Positions 23,919 through 35,483 of a DNA stretch of 64,000 bases are shown here, in pieces (positions within the stretch are counted from its first letter, which is position 1; the number at the start of each line of letters is the position of its first letter). A program made the position numbers and the translations under genes. This DNA comes from Gamarada debralockiae (taxonomy: Eukaryota; Ascomycota; Leotiomycetes; Helotiales; Hyphodiscaceae): contig NXFV01000964.1 of assembly GCA_002803225.1 (NCBI GenBank), positions 1 to 64,000 on the forward strand. The letters run 5' to 3'. The notes beneath the pieces were generated by a model. That model was not told the origin of the DNA. It made no database searches and saw only the letters and a program-made list of their open reading frames with translations.

Positions 23919-24260
23919 ATGTTGAAAGCCGCGAGTTCCTAGGGTCGACTGGTCTTGGAGACTGACGAGAGATGCGAGAATAGTGTCCAGACCTCAAACT
24001 CTAAAGATTAGAGAGGCCACACTGTACTCGAAACTCACACCGTAGTAAACGCGCGATCCGAACCCTCATCGAGCCGACTGAATAACTAAATATAAGTCGT
24101 TACTACGGCGAATAGATTATCACAACCTCCTGATCATACACTCTCTCCCTGTTACCTCTTTAATGCCAATACACCGTACAATTCTTGTTATCTTTGTTCC
24201 TGAGTCATAACATCTGTTCCTCTCAGATCTCAATCCCATTCTCAAACAAGCTTAAGCGGA
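23919..24260. other. Short intergenic stretch
   Basis: Lies between the 3' end of the broken regulator gene and the candidate small secreted protein. No feature is seen. Confidence 0.4.
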
Positions 24261-24511
24261 TCATCGAGTGCCAGCGTACGAGATACCATCTCTGCACTCG
24301 CCCGTGGTCCAGCAGGCAAAGTTACAGCCGGCAGGGCTGGCGAGTGTTGTCACAGTGGAGGAATTGCATGATGGGGCGGAGTAGCAAGATGTTTTCGATC
24401 CTGGAGCCATGAGCTCGCATTCGTGGAGTTGGCGTTTGGGAGATTTGAAGAGGGGAGGGCGAGGATTGCTGTGATTGGGAGGCTGGCACAGAGTTGGATG
24501 AGAATCTTCAT
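24261..24511 (-). pseudogene. Possible small secreted cysteine-rich protein, frame broken
   Basis: From 24511 a frame starts with MKILIQLCASLPITAILALPSS, a good signal peptide, and continues with an Asn/Ser-rich linker. About 85 bp further on (near 24420) a second frame, offset by one base, codes for a segment with five cysteines (SCYSAPSCN, then GCNFACWTTGEC) and stops at 24261. The two parts together would have about 82 residues, the profile of a fungal small secreted or effector-like protein. No GT-AG pair joins them sensibly, so either one base has been lost or gained or the two parts are unrelated. I know no family match. It is tentative. Confidence 0.3.
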
Positions 24512-25735
24512 TTCGATCTGTTCGTGGAATGAGATCCTGGGAGCGAGCGTGTGATGTTTGGAAAGGTCATCTTTCTTGAAAAGGAACAGGGCACCAGCAG
24601 AGAGGTAAGTTGACATAGTATTCCGAAGAGTCAAGTAGGCTCGAATTGACTGGCAATTTGTTCCTTCTATGCGAAGAGGTGCTGATATGGCCAGATTTGG
24701 AGGCTCTTATTTGGAATGTTTTCAACTGCTGCGGGGTAATACGAACCAAATATTTGAGAAGTTTGCGAGAGCATGCACCGGGAATCATTTACATTGCCTG
24801 TGACACCAGTTGGTCCGATATGGCACAGATATGCCAAGAGGTTCAGCTTACTCTGCCGGATAAATTGTGGTGATAGTGGCTAGTGGCTTCGAATAAGGGG
24901 AATAGAATCACATTTTGACTTCCATTCTGGAGTAAAGCAGAAGCAAATGAACTTCCTGGGGGGGTTGGGGCTCTGAGGAAGAAGAAGTATTTACATTATG
25001 GGAATACGACTTCTCGTTTTATGTGATCTGGGGAAATAGAGGGAATACCTTCAGATTGTAGCAAGGAAAGCGTTCGAACCTTCCTGTATTCTCCCAGCCG
25101 CTCAAACCAGCATCGACCCTACATAGGCCTTCTCCCCTAACAGCAGACATAATCCCATCTCAGCAGTCCTCCACTCTGTCGACGCTCCCTCAGCCTCCTC
25201 ACTTCCACATGACGCGGCGCCAAGGCTTACGCAGCCTTGTGCCCAAAACAGCAACACAGACGATCACCAACGCCAGCAAATGCCAAGAAGGCACCAAGAA
25301 CGTCAATTAATCCTGCACCCCCACACATCACCCGCAGATCAGGGCTCTGACGTCGTTCACCCGCCTCTTCCTCCTCAAAACAGCAATTGACGCACCGAAG
25401 CCGATGGCGATGGCGAGACTAAACTCAGCCTTGCGCCTCGTGAAGCTATCCGCAGGTCCGTGTTTCACATACGATGGGAGTGGTTGTAAGCCACGAATGC
25501 GGAGAGAATGCGAGCCGTTGGTTCCGAGGGTGTGAGATATGTGAGATTGGCGCAGCAAGCTGAAAAGTATCACCTTGACGCAGTTTATCTTGGCGTCGGA
25601 AGAGGGGCAAATATATGATGCTTATGGTCCTGTTGGAGCTGCCCCTGCCACAGCACCAGCTTCACTCGATATTGAAAGTCCCAACTTGATTACAACAATA
25701 ACAACAACTTTCAAAGAATACCAGAATCAGCAACA
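24512..25735. other. Intergenic, no supported gene
   Basis: Contains a frame at 25328-25573 (-) with a basic, hydrophobic C-terminal part that I cannot assign, and otherwise short frames. The right end, rich in CAACAA repeats (about 25690-25730), is probably the 5' leader of the tubby-like gene. Confidence 0.4.
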
Positions 25736-26448
25736 ATGGCCTCAGTCGCTCTTGCCCCCGTGCAGCCCGCACTTGGAAGTACGTTACCTTCGTCTTTTCT
25801 CCCCCTTTACCCACTGAAACTAATTCTCTCAATTTCTTCAGTCAACCCCGCCTACTGCATGCCCCACCAAACAACCCTCGTAATGCGCGAAAAAATATGG
25901 TCCCTTTCCGGCGACACCTTCCACATAGTGAACCAAAACAACCAAGAAATCCTGCAATGCAGAGGCAAAGCCATGTCCCTCTCCGACCGCAAAGAGTTCG
26001 CCGACAACGCCGGCCATCCCCTCTTCTCCCTCCGCACCCGCCATTTCACACTCCACAAAACGTTCTATGCCGAGGCGGCGGACGGGAGAGAGTTATTTGA
26101 GGTTAAGGGGAAGTTCAGTATTGGGACGTCGAAGATGTTGGCGACTTTTGCGAATACGGCGAGCTCAAATGCGGCGGTGGAGTTGATAGTTAAGGGAGAT
26201 TGGTTTGATAGATCCGCGACGATTACGTTGGGGGATGTGGTTGTGGCTCAGATCGCGAGGAAGATGTTGAATATGCGTGAGATCTTTGGGGGCCAACAGA
26301 CGGTATGTTCTCCTTTCCACTTGAAGCCCTAGAAGGAAGGCTAATTTTTATTGAATAGTACTTCGTCACCGTTGCCCCCGGCGTGGATCTCAGCTTGATT
26401 GCCGCAATCTGTGTTTGCTTGGACGAGAAGGAGAATGAGAAGAAGTAA
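25736..26448 (+). CDS. LURP-one-related (tubby C-terminal-like) protein
   Basis: Exons 25736-25778, 25842-26302 and 26359-26448 join in phase to 197 residues, the normal size for the LOR/DUF567 family. The fold is a 12-stranded beta barrel around a central helix, related to tubby and phospholipid scramblases. The sequence shows the family pattern: KIWSLSGDTFHIVNQNNQEILQCRGKA, then a Leu-rich strand RHFTLHKTFYAE, VKGKFSIGTSKM, and the final hydrophobic helix PGVDLSLIAAICVCLDE. Molecular function in fungi is unknown; lipid or membrane association is only an analogy. The start is in a good context after a CAACA-rich leader, and the first exon encodes 14 residues. Confidence 0.88.
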
Positions 26449-26719
26449 GCTTCCGGGGAAATCATGAGGAGTTCGGCGTCCTATGTATACGGCTCCTGGT
26501 TGGTAGATAGCGGAGGATACTTGATGATCCATTTATACCCTTCTTATATCGCAATACAGCTAGTTGCTTGTTCCATACTTTCTCTCCACCCGTACAAAGT
26601 CTACATGCCAGCCAAAAGCAATTGGTATCATATATCCTCTCTTAGCAACGCCTAGCAATGCAAAATGTCCTCTAGTCCTTTTCCATGACAACATCACCAC
26701 TCATAATTGTCAGTACATT

Positions 26720-29263
26720 TCAATCCTTCAGACCAACGCCGAACTCGTCATACAACTCCCCAATCCTGACGCCCCTATTATCCGCAATCATTCCCACAAG
26801 GCCTTGCCCCACATCCCGGATATCGTTGTAAGCATGAAGGAGCTTGATATGTCTCTTGACTGTATCCGCAGCTGGGTTTCTAGTTTAAGGATGGTCAGCA
26901 TCAGATACGAGATTAAGAGAAGGAAAAGGGAAGGTGGGCATACTTCAACTCTTGTGTGACTTCTTCAAGCTTTGCTCGTTTCGCTGCGATTTCTGCTTCC
27001 AGGGATGCGTTACGGGCTTGAATCGAAGCCTGTGCAAGACGTTAACAGAGGAAATAGCGAGAGTAGAAAAATCGGAAGGGAAAGCACTAAAGCTGAAAAT
27101 GTGACGTACGATCTTCATAGCTTTCAACTCGTCAAACAAAACATCCTTATTCGGTGATTCGTTTGGTGCTGTAACAGAAGCCTTTGCAGCGCCTGCCATC
27201 TTCGATGGTGTGACCCTCCCCCCATCTCTGCTTTGAGACACATTGGGCGCAGCGGAAGATGGGTTTGGCGTGCTTGCTGCTTTCCGTGGCTTGCCACTCC
27301 GTCCCTCGTTCATCTGCGACCGGTTGGAGGCTGCAAAAGACGCATTCGGCATGATTGTAGACTTCGTTGGCGCGGAGTTGCTTTCCTTGGCCTTCGATTG
27401 AGAAGTTGAGCCTTGGCTAGGTTCAGTATCGTCTTTCTTTTGTTTGGCGGAAGTTGCGACTGATGCTTGAATTTCCTCGCGGAATGAAGATGCTCGAGGT
27501 AGCTGCTCATTGATAGTATTCGACGAAGTCGTGATCTCTGGAAGTTCATCTTCACTGAAATGCTCTTCGGTACTCTCTTTCTTCGACGGGTCTACAGCTG
27601 TTGCCAATATCGTTGCTGCGGCATTGACATCTTGAGGCTTGACTGGAGACATAGGAACTTCAGTTGGCTCAGAGTCATCCTCGTCCTTCGGAGGTGCATC
27701 AGCGAAATCCACATCTGTTGCTTTCGAGGATACTTCCAAGGCAGTAACACTAGGATCTTGCAGTTTAACTGAAGAGGCAGGAAGTTCAATTAGCTCTGAA
27801 ACGTCTTTCTCCAGTGGTGCCGATTTAGTGGTATCTACGTCCATTGAATCCGAAAATGGTGCCTGTGCGGTAACACTGGGTCCCAGCAGCTCAGCTAGAG
27901 ATATGGCAACTCTAGTTGTTCTAGGAATAGCTGTATTCAGAGAATGTGCATCCATTAGCTCCACATCCATCTCTTCCGAAGAACTTGTCTCTCCAACGAC
28001 AGGCACTTCCATTTCGATCCTCGATGGCATGGCAGGAATTGATTGATCTCTCTGGGTTCCAGCTTGCACGTTCATGATATCCGGGTCCTCTGAAGAAGAT
28101 CCATGAGTGGTATGGAATTCAAAGATTTCTGCTAACAGGTCCGTGTCTTCGTCCATCACATCCTCTTCGTCATCTGAGGGCGGTATCTCCATGGGTAGAA
28201 CTTTCTCTGTGGAGGGAACTTCGTCGCTGGGTGGAGCTTCATCTATCGTGAAAACCTCCTGCATTGCCAGTGCTTCGTCTGCCACTAGAACCTTCTGCAA
28301 GAATGATGCGTTCTCAGTGAGCAGAACGTCTTCCGTAGCCGGAACATCTAGATGATCAGCTGAAGATGATTCAAGATGTGCTGCTTCTTCGATTGGCGAA
28401 GTGGAGCTATCCTCTGAATCTCCCTCCTCGTGTCCAGCTTCTAGTCGTAACTCAGCGGAGGTGGATGTTTGCCCGCGGTCCTCGGGTGCAGCTTCCTCTG
28501 CGGCCAAAGCCTCCTCGGAGTGTAGCAATAGTGCTTGTTGGGTGGACAGACCTCCTGGTCTTGCTAAAATATCCGGACCAAATCCTGGAGGTGGTTGAAG
28601 ATTAGTAGGCTTCTCAATTGGTAAATGAGCACTATCCTCTGAGTCTCCCTCCTTGGCTCCAGCATCTCGTACTGACTCAGCAGAGGTAGGTACTTCAACA
28701 ATCATCAAAGAAGCTTCCATCGACGTCACTTCACCAACGCCAGACGCTGCAGCCGCGCTCACACGCCCCTCCTCAGCCGCTTCTTTAGCCATCCACCCTT
28801 CCTCCTTCATCCTCCCAACTCTCTTCAAAACTTCGCCGATTCCCCGATTCCCACCTCCAGCCTCCACAGTCATCTCCCAACCGCCCATCTCCTCCTTTCC
28901 TCCAACCTCTATCTCCAGACTCGAAGGCGGCGAAATAGCATCACTATCAGGAATCTCCATCACACCCTTCTGCAATCGTTGAAGAGCGTAGCCTCCCCCG
29001 TTCCCAGGACCGTCACCTCCAGCTCCATCCCCCTGACCCGTGATCAGAACAGGAAGTTCAAGACCTTTGAGATCCGGAGCGCCATCTGCTAGCTCGGGAT
29101 CTAAATCTTCGATCAGCTCGAGCGTTTCATGGCCATCTATATCTTCCAGCCTGGTATGATTTTGGGGAGAAGGTATGTCTTGAGTTGACTTGTCATAAAC
29201 AGACGCGGAAGCTAGCGATTGAGCCGCGTTTGCTAGTGCGTCGAGAGAGGTCGTGGAAGACAT
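26720..29263 (-). CDS. swi5: Swi5-domain DNA repair protein with a long acidic extension
   Basis: Exons 27110-29263, 26944-27029 and 26720-26879 join in phase to 799 residues. The last about 80 residues are a clear Swi5 (Sae3) domain: a coiled segment ASIQARNASLEAEIAAKRAKLEE, then TVKRHIKLLHAYNDIRDVGQGL and RGVRIGELYDEFGV. Swi5 with Sfr1 stimulates Rad51/Dmc1 strand exchange in homologous recombination. Before it lie about 718 residues of mostly disordered, acidic, Ser/Pro-rich sequence with internal repeats: EGDSEDS...PIE occurs twice (about residues 205-225 and 277-297), and a MDVD...SVKLQD / TDVD...PVKPQD unit occurs twice near 470-570. Known yeast Swi5 proteins are about 85-90 residues, so this one is far longer. 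The long exon is a single open frame directly spliced to the domain, so the fusion is supported by sequence; transcript evidence would settle the start. Confidence 0.82.
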
Positions 29264-30379
29264 TGTGGCCTGGAGATCTGCTCATCGAGTTTAGATTTTC
29301 GGCGAAAAAGCAGATTTCAAGGCGTAGCCGTGTTTGGAGAATGTCGAACCATGGTTGTGTTGTGATGGTTGGAGATGGAGGTTGACCGAAACAATGTGTT
29401 GATATCGATTTGGCGTCACGTGACTGGTGGTATTTTGAGTCTTTTCATTCGTAAAGTACCTGTCGTAATAAAGCTATAGCTGTTAGGTTGAAAATATTGA
29501 TTGACTATGCGGCTAACTTCTTTGTTTTCGTATCTGTTTCTTATGCTTGAGCTTCGTCGTCAACCCATCGTTATGTTGCTTCCGAATCCACTCCCAGCCT
29601 TGAACATAACCTCACCCTGCCCCCAGACAGTCCTTCGCGGGCGTTCAACCACTGCCTCCATATTATCTCCACCGAGCTCACATTATCCTTCTTTAATTAT
29701 TCAAGAAGACACCAGCCGCAGCTCTCGAGTCCAGAGCACAGAAATTGCTTCTCCGCCGTCGCTGGCCGACAAGTCGACGTTTCTGCTTTCCTCCTCCTAC
29801 ATATGCAGCGTGCTAGTGGAAGTTGCTTTCTCCAGTGTACAGTGTACCAAGGAAGCTCTCTTCCGCGAGATTGTGATCAGTAAACGGAATTGATGATAAT
29901 TTAAGGTAAGCTTCCACTTTGGGAAAGGATACGGAAAAGTGCGTTTGTAAATTCGTCAGTGGAGGAGACCAAGACCCTTTACCAAGTAATCACAAAACTG
30001 GTACCTGCATGAGAGGAAGATTTGAGATGGGGATTGTCCGGGAATAGTAGCGTTGGGCTTTGGAAGGGTTAAACTTGACACCCATGTTGGCCCTCCGGTG
30101 GACTTAAGGGTGCTGGGTTTCAGGGCGTCATTTCCTCTGCTGGTTGCGTACTTGACTTTCAAGGCTACTCCTCCAATTCATGCTACTTTACAAGTAAACT
30201 GCAAAGCAATTGAGGAAGAAAAGGAGTCTTAATTCATGGTCCTTCAACGCCTTGCATAGTCCGCGCTCAGCACACTTCGCGAGCAGCACACCAGCTTAGG
30301 TATAGAATCAACCCATCAACTCAAGCTTTCTCCCTAAAAAAATCCCCTGCACATAATTACAACTAGCCATAAAGCATAC
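29264..30379. other. Intergenic, about 1.1 kb
   Basis: Lies between the start of the Swi5-like gene (left, reading away) and the stop of eIF6 (right). A 130-codon frame at 29501-29893 (+) has a hydrophobic beginning but no recognisable content, and I do not call it. The stretch probably holds the Swi5 promoter and the eIF6 3' region. Confidence 0.4.
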
Positions 30380-31462
30380 TCAGTAGAACGACTCCACCAT
30401 CGTATCCTTCAAGCTGGTATTTATGCTTCCCGGGCCTTGTCCCTCACCTAATCTAAATACGCTCTCCACCACACTCAATTCCGTAGCCGTAGTATCCAGT
30501 CCCGTAACCGCAAGCCAGTCATTAACAACCATGCCCGCACCCACCACCGAGCTTCCTCTATTAACTGATCCAGCTACTAGCGGGACTTGTAACAGGCTTG
30601 AGAGCTCGTCTTGGTCTTGGATAGAGGTCTTGGGATGGACGATACCGCCTTGGTTTGAGAGAGCCATGTAGGAACCGACCAAAACGTTATCGGCTATCGT
30701 TTGGCGGAATACTTCGACGCCTAGGACGTCGGCGATTATTTCTTCGGTTTCGCGCTCTAGATCGGGGTGGACGAGGGCGACGTGGTCGTTGGATACGATT
30801 ACGTTTCCGAGGGCTGAGAGGCGCTCTTCTATTCTCTGTTGCAAAACCACTGTCAATCACAATTCTTCCAAACTAAGGCCGAGGATGGGGCGTTGCGAAA
30901 GGGAGATGTACCTGTATCTTAACCTCGTCCGGTAACGCATTTCTCAAATGCTGCAACTCCTGATCCGTCGTGCTAGTCGGTACTAACAGACCCTTGCGAT
31001 TTCTGCAATCCATTATCAGTCTCATTTCCATGTATGGAACATACGCGCGCGCCCGCTTCACATGCAAAACGTACCCAGCTGTGAGTCGGCCAATAATTCT
31101 CGTGCCTGCGATCGAACAGCGACAGATTGGGACGACATCAGCGAGTTCTGCTTCGAAGACACTGTACATTATGTGTTAGCCTTTTGCTCCAAATATTCCA
31201 TGTGTGTTGGGTAGATGAGGCGGGAGGACTGTGGTCGTGTGCGCAGACTCATCGACGAAGCTGGAAGATTGAGCACCGTACCTGTAAAAATTCTCACTCG
31301 CGCCCGTTGCAACCAACGCATATGAATTCGTCAGTGTCGAGAAGACACCAACCCTAATCGCAGACCATGGTATCAGCTCTGCCATTCATTTCGCCCATGG
31401 TGGGGTAAAAGACGAGGGGCAACTCACTCATTTGAATTCTCGAACTGTGCTCGGACCGCCAT
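30380..31462 (-). CDS. TIF6: Translation initiation factor 6 (eIF6/Tif6)
   Basis: Anti-association factor that binds the 60S ribosomal subunit; it is needed for 60S biogenesis and is released during late maturation. Exons 31428-31462, 31282-31353, 31075-31161, 30912-31002 and 30380-30835 join in phase to 246 residues, the length conserved in eukaryotes. The family opens with [12 protein letters not shown] and contains [57 protein letters not shown] and the C-terminal VESFY. Four introns in a 1.1-kb gene is dense but not odd. There is no lesion. Confidence 0.96.
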
Positions 31463-32525
31463 GACTGTTTATTGCTGCTGATACCTGGTATGTACGTGTC
31501 CTTTTCCTGTGTAAAAGTAGTTTGGAAGACTGTTTCCTGTGTTCGCAAAGGTAAGGAGCGAAGTAATTTGTTGATTTATTTGTGAGAGTGGAATTTTGGC
31601 GAAGCTTCTTCTCCGGCTTTATCATCCAGCGGAAGCAAGCGACCTTTTCGCCATTCGCCATCCCTCAACGGCGAGCTAGCGGGAGTGTGACTCAGGCCCT
31701 CAAAGAATTTCCGTGGTGGCGCGGGCCGGCTGTGATGTGACTCGAGTCTCACGCATCATTCACTCGCTCATTTCAAAAAATGCAAAGTTGACTCGATCGA
31801 ATTGACACATTTCTGCGAGTACGATACGGATCAGCCTCTATTTACGAGTAAGCAATGCAACGCTCTCGTGATGTCCGTGACTTGGTACCTTGCAGATCCG
31901 TGGCGGTGCCGGGCAATGGGCCGCCTTGTTTGTGCAGGGTCCCGTTATGATTAATCGCTGTGCAGCGAAGATTGTACCACTTATTGGGAGAGAATGACGA
32001 CGGTCTGGGCCTGGAGGGGGAGGGGATGCCGTCATTGGGCTGGTGGGATGGGGATGGTGTGGGTGACTGCCGTCGACTTTGAGATTTGGGGGGTGCGAAA
32101 GGCCATGAAGCTGGAGGTGGAGATGGACGAAAGAAGAGAAGGGAGTATGAACGTTCAGAGAAATTCTGTGTTGTTTCGATATCACTACAGTGGGGAGAAG
32201 GTCTTCATGAATCATTCATATTGCAATGCTTCGTCTCTGAAGACAAAGAGACTTGGTGCTGCAGCACTCCGTATGTATTTTACACGATGATCCGGAGAAG
32301 GGAATCATGCCAAGCAAACTCCCTAAAAGGGAGTTCTTTCCTGCCATTGATCGTATCCGTAGACCTCAAAATGCTCCTCGCTTCCAATGAATGCTATCGC
32401 AATGATAAACAAAAGAAAGTTATGTACTGTACACGTGTTTCGGTGTGGGTCTACAATGAACGAGATCAGCTGTGATACATTGCAAACATCCCCGTCGTTA
32501 CTCGTCATCTCATTTTGATCTTCCA
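31463..32525. other. Intergenic, eIF6 promoter side
   Basis: The left part is the likely promoter of eIF6. The right part adjoins the 3' end of the RGG/QP-rich gene. Frames at 31838-32475 on both strands are short and unrecognised. No gene is called. Confidence 0.4.
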
Positions 32526-35483
32526 TTATCTTTGGTATCCATACCAGCCTCCAGTTTGTTGCTGCGGTGGTTGGTTTCCTCTGCCTTGTGGTGGAGCTGG
32601 TGCCAATGCCCGCAAACCGCCTGCCTGGGGTTGGTGTTGAGGAGCGCGCTGAGGAGAGAACTGAGGTGGAGGAGGCTGTTGTTGAGCAAGCTGCGGAGAG
32701 AGCTGACGCGAAGCCTGGTGAGAGGTTTGAGGAGGAAGCTGATACAAGGACTGATAAGTGGTTTGATGAGCAGGATGAGCGTGTTGATGAGACAAGTGAT
32801 GTGGTGGAAGAGGGGCAGGCGGCTGAGGTTGAGGTTGAGGAGAATATTGTTGGGGTGAGAAGAGGGAATTGCTCAGCTGAGGAGCAGGAGGTTGAGGAGA
32901 ATACTGTTGAGGCGAGAAGTGGGAATTGCTCATTTGATGAGCGTGAGGGCGATTCCGCTCATTGCCTGCCAATGCCCGAGCTGTTGGCCGAGCGCTTAGG
33001 TTCTTCCCATCTTCCTCCCTCATCTTTATTTGTGGTGGCGGTTCTGCCCATCTTGGGGGATAGGCTTGTGGTTGACTGGGTCGTCGCTCTTGACCCTTGA
33101 TGGCTTCATTTGCAAGAAGATCAAGCGCACTGCGGTCTTCACGAGGTTGACTTTGCCCAATTTGGCGGTAGGGAGTTTGGTAGCCTGTGCCGTTTCCGGT
33201 GTCTTTTGTTGGATCATAAGGCAGTGACCGTTGGGGTGTTGCTGGAGCTGCTTGAGGAGGCCACACAGAGCGGGGTCTATTCGCCTTAGCCAACTCTTGC
33301 TGGATGCTCTTAAGTCTCTGCGATTCCCTGTCGCTGCTGGCTTTGAGCTCGGCTAGCCCTTCATTGCTGGCTTCAAGCAAAGCTGGATCAATTACAGCAC
33401 CCTTGCCTTTGCTGATGCCCGACTTCTCTCGAAGATCTTCACGAATGTTCATCGCCTCGAGCACTCTTGCCACGTTTTCTCTCGTTGTATCTTCCTCGAA
33501 TGAACGGTTTGTTTTCAAGACCCAGTTTGATCGTGAATTATGCCAAGCTGGCTTGTCATGATCGTAGATATAAGTATTGTGGGGCCCGTCTTCTATGAAA
33601 ACAAAGCTCTCACTCTCAGGAAGTGGCTGTGACCAATCTGTGGGGGGCTCGAAAGTTGAATCTTCTGACCAATCCGGGTTGACACTGTTTTTGACTGCCA
33701 ATCCAAATTGTGGATGCACCTTAAACTCCGCCACCAGGTCTTGATCAAGATCCTCTGCCTTATTTTTTGCAGAGTTGAGACCTCGAGCGACTTGATCGAA
33801 ATGGAACTTCTTGGGGTTCGGGTAAGGATCCATTCCACTATAGGAAAGCTCGTTCTTGTTGTTTCGTTTCGAATGGTGCTCTCTAATGCCAATTTCATCG
33901 TCCTCGAAAGTAATGTGTGGCTCTACTGCGAATCTATTCTGAGGCTGATCGCCGTTTCTCGGGGTGGGCTTCTTTGGAAGGTAGGTGCCATAGCTGTCAG
34001 CTGGTTGCTCGTCGCCGTCTGACTGGGTCTCTGCGTCGACTTCTCCATCTGATCCTTCTGCCGGTGTCGGTGCAATTGATGGATCTTCGATTGGAAGATC
34101 AAACTGCAACTGGGCAGCTGGCTGATACAACGAAGTCTTCTTCCGAACCACTGTTGAATCATCGTCGTCTTTGCCCTTTGTTGGAGATGCGTTCTTAGGG
34201 CCTCTCTTTCCGGCTTTGCCAAGATCTCTTCCTCCTTTCTTCAGCCTGGCCTCTTCTTTCATCCAGGCTTCACGTTGCTGAGGGTTAAGTGACCTCCACC
34301 ACTCGCTGGGAGTGACTTCCGCGACATACGGATCGGCGTAGACCTCCAGAGACTAGTAGTGGTCAGCAAATGACTTTCAAGACAGGCATTAAAACTTACG
34401 CCGGGGTAATATGGGGTGCCGATACGTTGAACGATGCTGGGCGCACGAGGGATCCTCTTTACCTCAAGCTGGATTGTGTTAGGCAAGTGCAGAAACTTGT
34501 AGGTTTGACTTACACCGTAATAGAAGGGGACCTCATCCGGTGACTTGCCAGTCTCGGTCTGGCGGATAACATGGAGAGCTTGTTGCTTGAGTTTGGTTTC
34601 ATAGATATCTAGCAAGTCGTCGACTCGGCACTGGAAGCTGTTAGAACCACCCCGACAATGAAAAAGACGAAGCTCTTACCTCATGCTGCTTATTTGTGTA
34701 CTCTTCGTTCATCACGAGCATCTTTTGGAGATGCTCTGCCTTGACCTGGCGCTCCGCCTCCAATTGATTGAGGACTTTCGCATAACGCTCGTCAAGTGCC
34801 TTTGTGGTTTCGTTAAATTCGGGAAGCTGGGCATGATATTTGGGGTCATCGATCAGGAACCTCAAAGTTTTGTGGGAGAGTTCTTCAAGTGCGTCTCTTT
34901 GCAATGAAGCGACTTGCTTGTAATGCAATTTGAGGGCATGCTTTCGATGGTAGAGAGCCTGGATACGAGCATTGTCGGACTTCTTGACTCGATGTCCACC
35001 TTTGCCACGACCACCTTTGACAAGGGTCTGGACAAACTCAACGGCGGGAGTTCCTCTCGATACAAGACCGGATCCGCCTCTACCGCCTCGTCCTCCTCGT
35101 CCTCGACCCCGGCCTCGTCCGCGACCCCGACCACCACGGAAGGCGGGACCACGTATTGGGGAAGGACTGGCATCCTCCTCGCCGGATCCATTAGGCGAAT
35201 CAACTTTGACGATTGGAATTTCTGGAGATTCTTGATCGATGATCTCTTGTAAAGGAGATTCTGGGGTGGAGGTGGATGAGCTGTGAGTTTTCTTGGCAGG
35301 TGGCGGCATTGGCTCGACGTCTTCCGTTGTTTTTCGAGCTTTTTTGACTGAACGTTTTGAATCGGAAGGGGAGGGATCAGAAGAAATAATTTCTGGTTCC
35401 TTGCGCTTCCTCGAAGATCTCGTAGACATAGTCTCGTGACTTTCCTGATGTCCAGCACCGAACGCTGTATGATATGGAGCCAT
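32526..35483 (-). CDS. Unrecognised RGG-box and Q/P-rich nuclear-type protein
   Basis: Exons 34680-35483, 34514-34630, 34400-34468 and 32526-34352 join in phase to 938 residues. I do not recognise a named family. The N-terminus is basic and Ser-rich (RKRK and KKARK clusters, nuclear-signal-like). Residues 111-139 form an RG/RGG repeat box. A conserved-looking helical region follows (ALYHRKHALKLHYKQVASLQ through RFLIDDPKYHAQLPEF and the DDLLDIYETKLKQQALHVI block, about 175-310) and then a PSEWWRSLNPQQREAW patch near 350. The last about 170 residues are rich in Gln, Pro and His, with a repeated SNSxFSPQQYSPQP unit. RNA or chromatin association is suggested by the RGG box but not shown. All four exons are intact and splice sites are canonical. 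Confidence 0.8.

Noticed and set aside
27639..28605. Several plus-strand frames with Ser/Thr/Ala-rich products
   Set aside because: They are antisense shadows of the repetitive acidic extension of the Swi5-like protein.
32567..33100. Plus-strand Glu/Val-rich frame of 177 codons
   Set aside because: Antisense to the Gln/Pro-repeat tail of the RGG/QP protein; CAG/CCA repeats read as CTG/TGG on the other strand.
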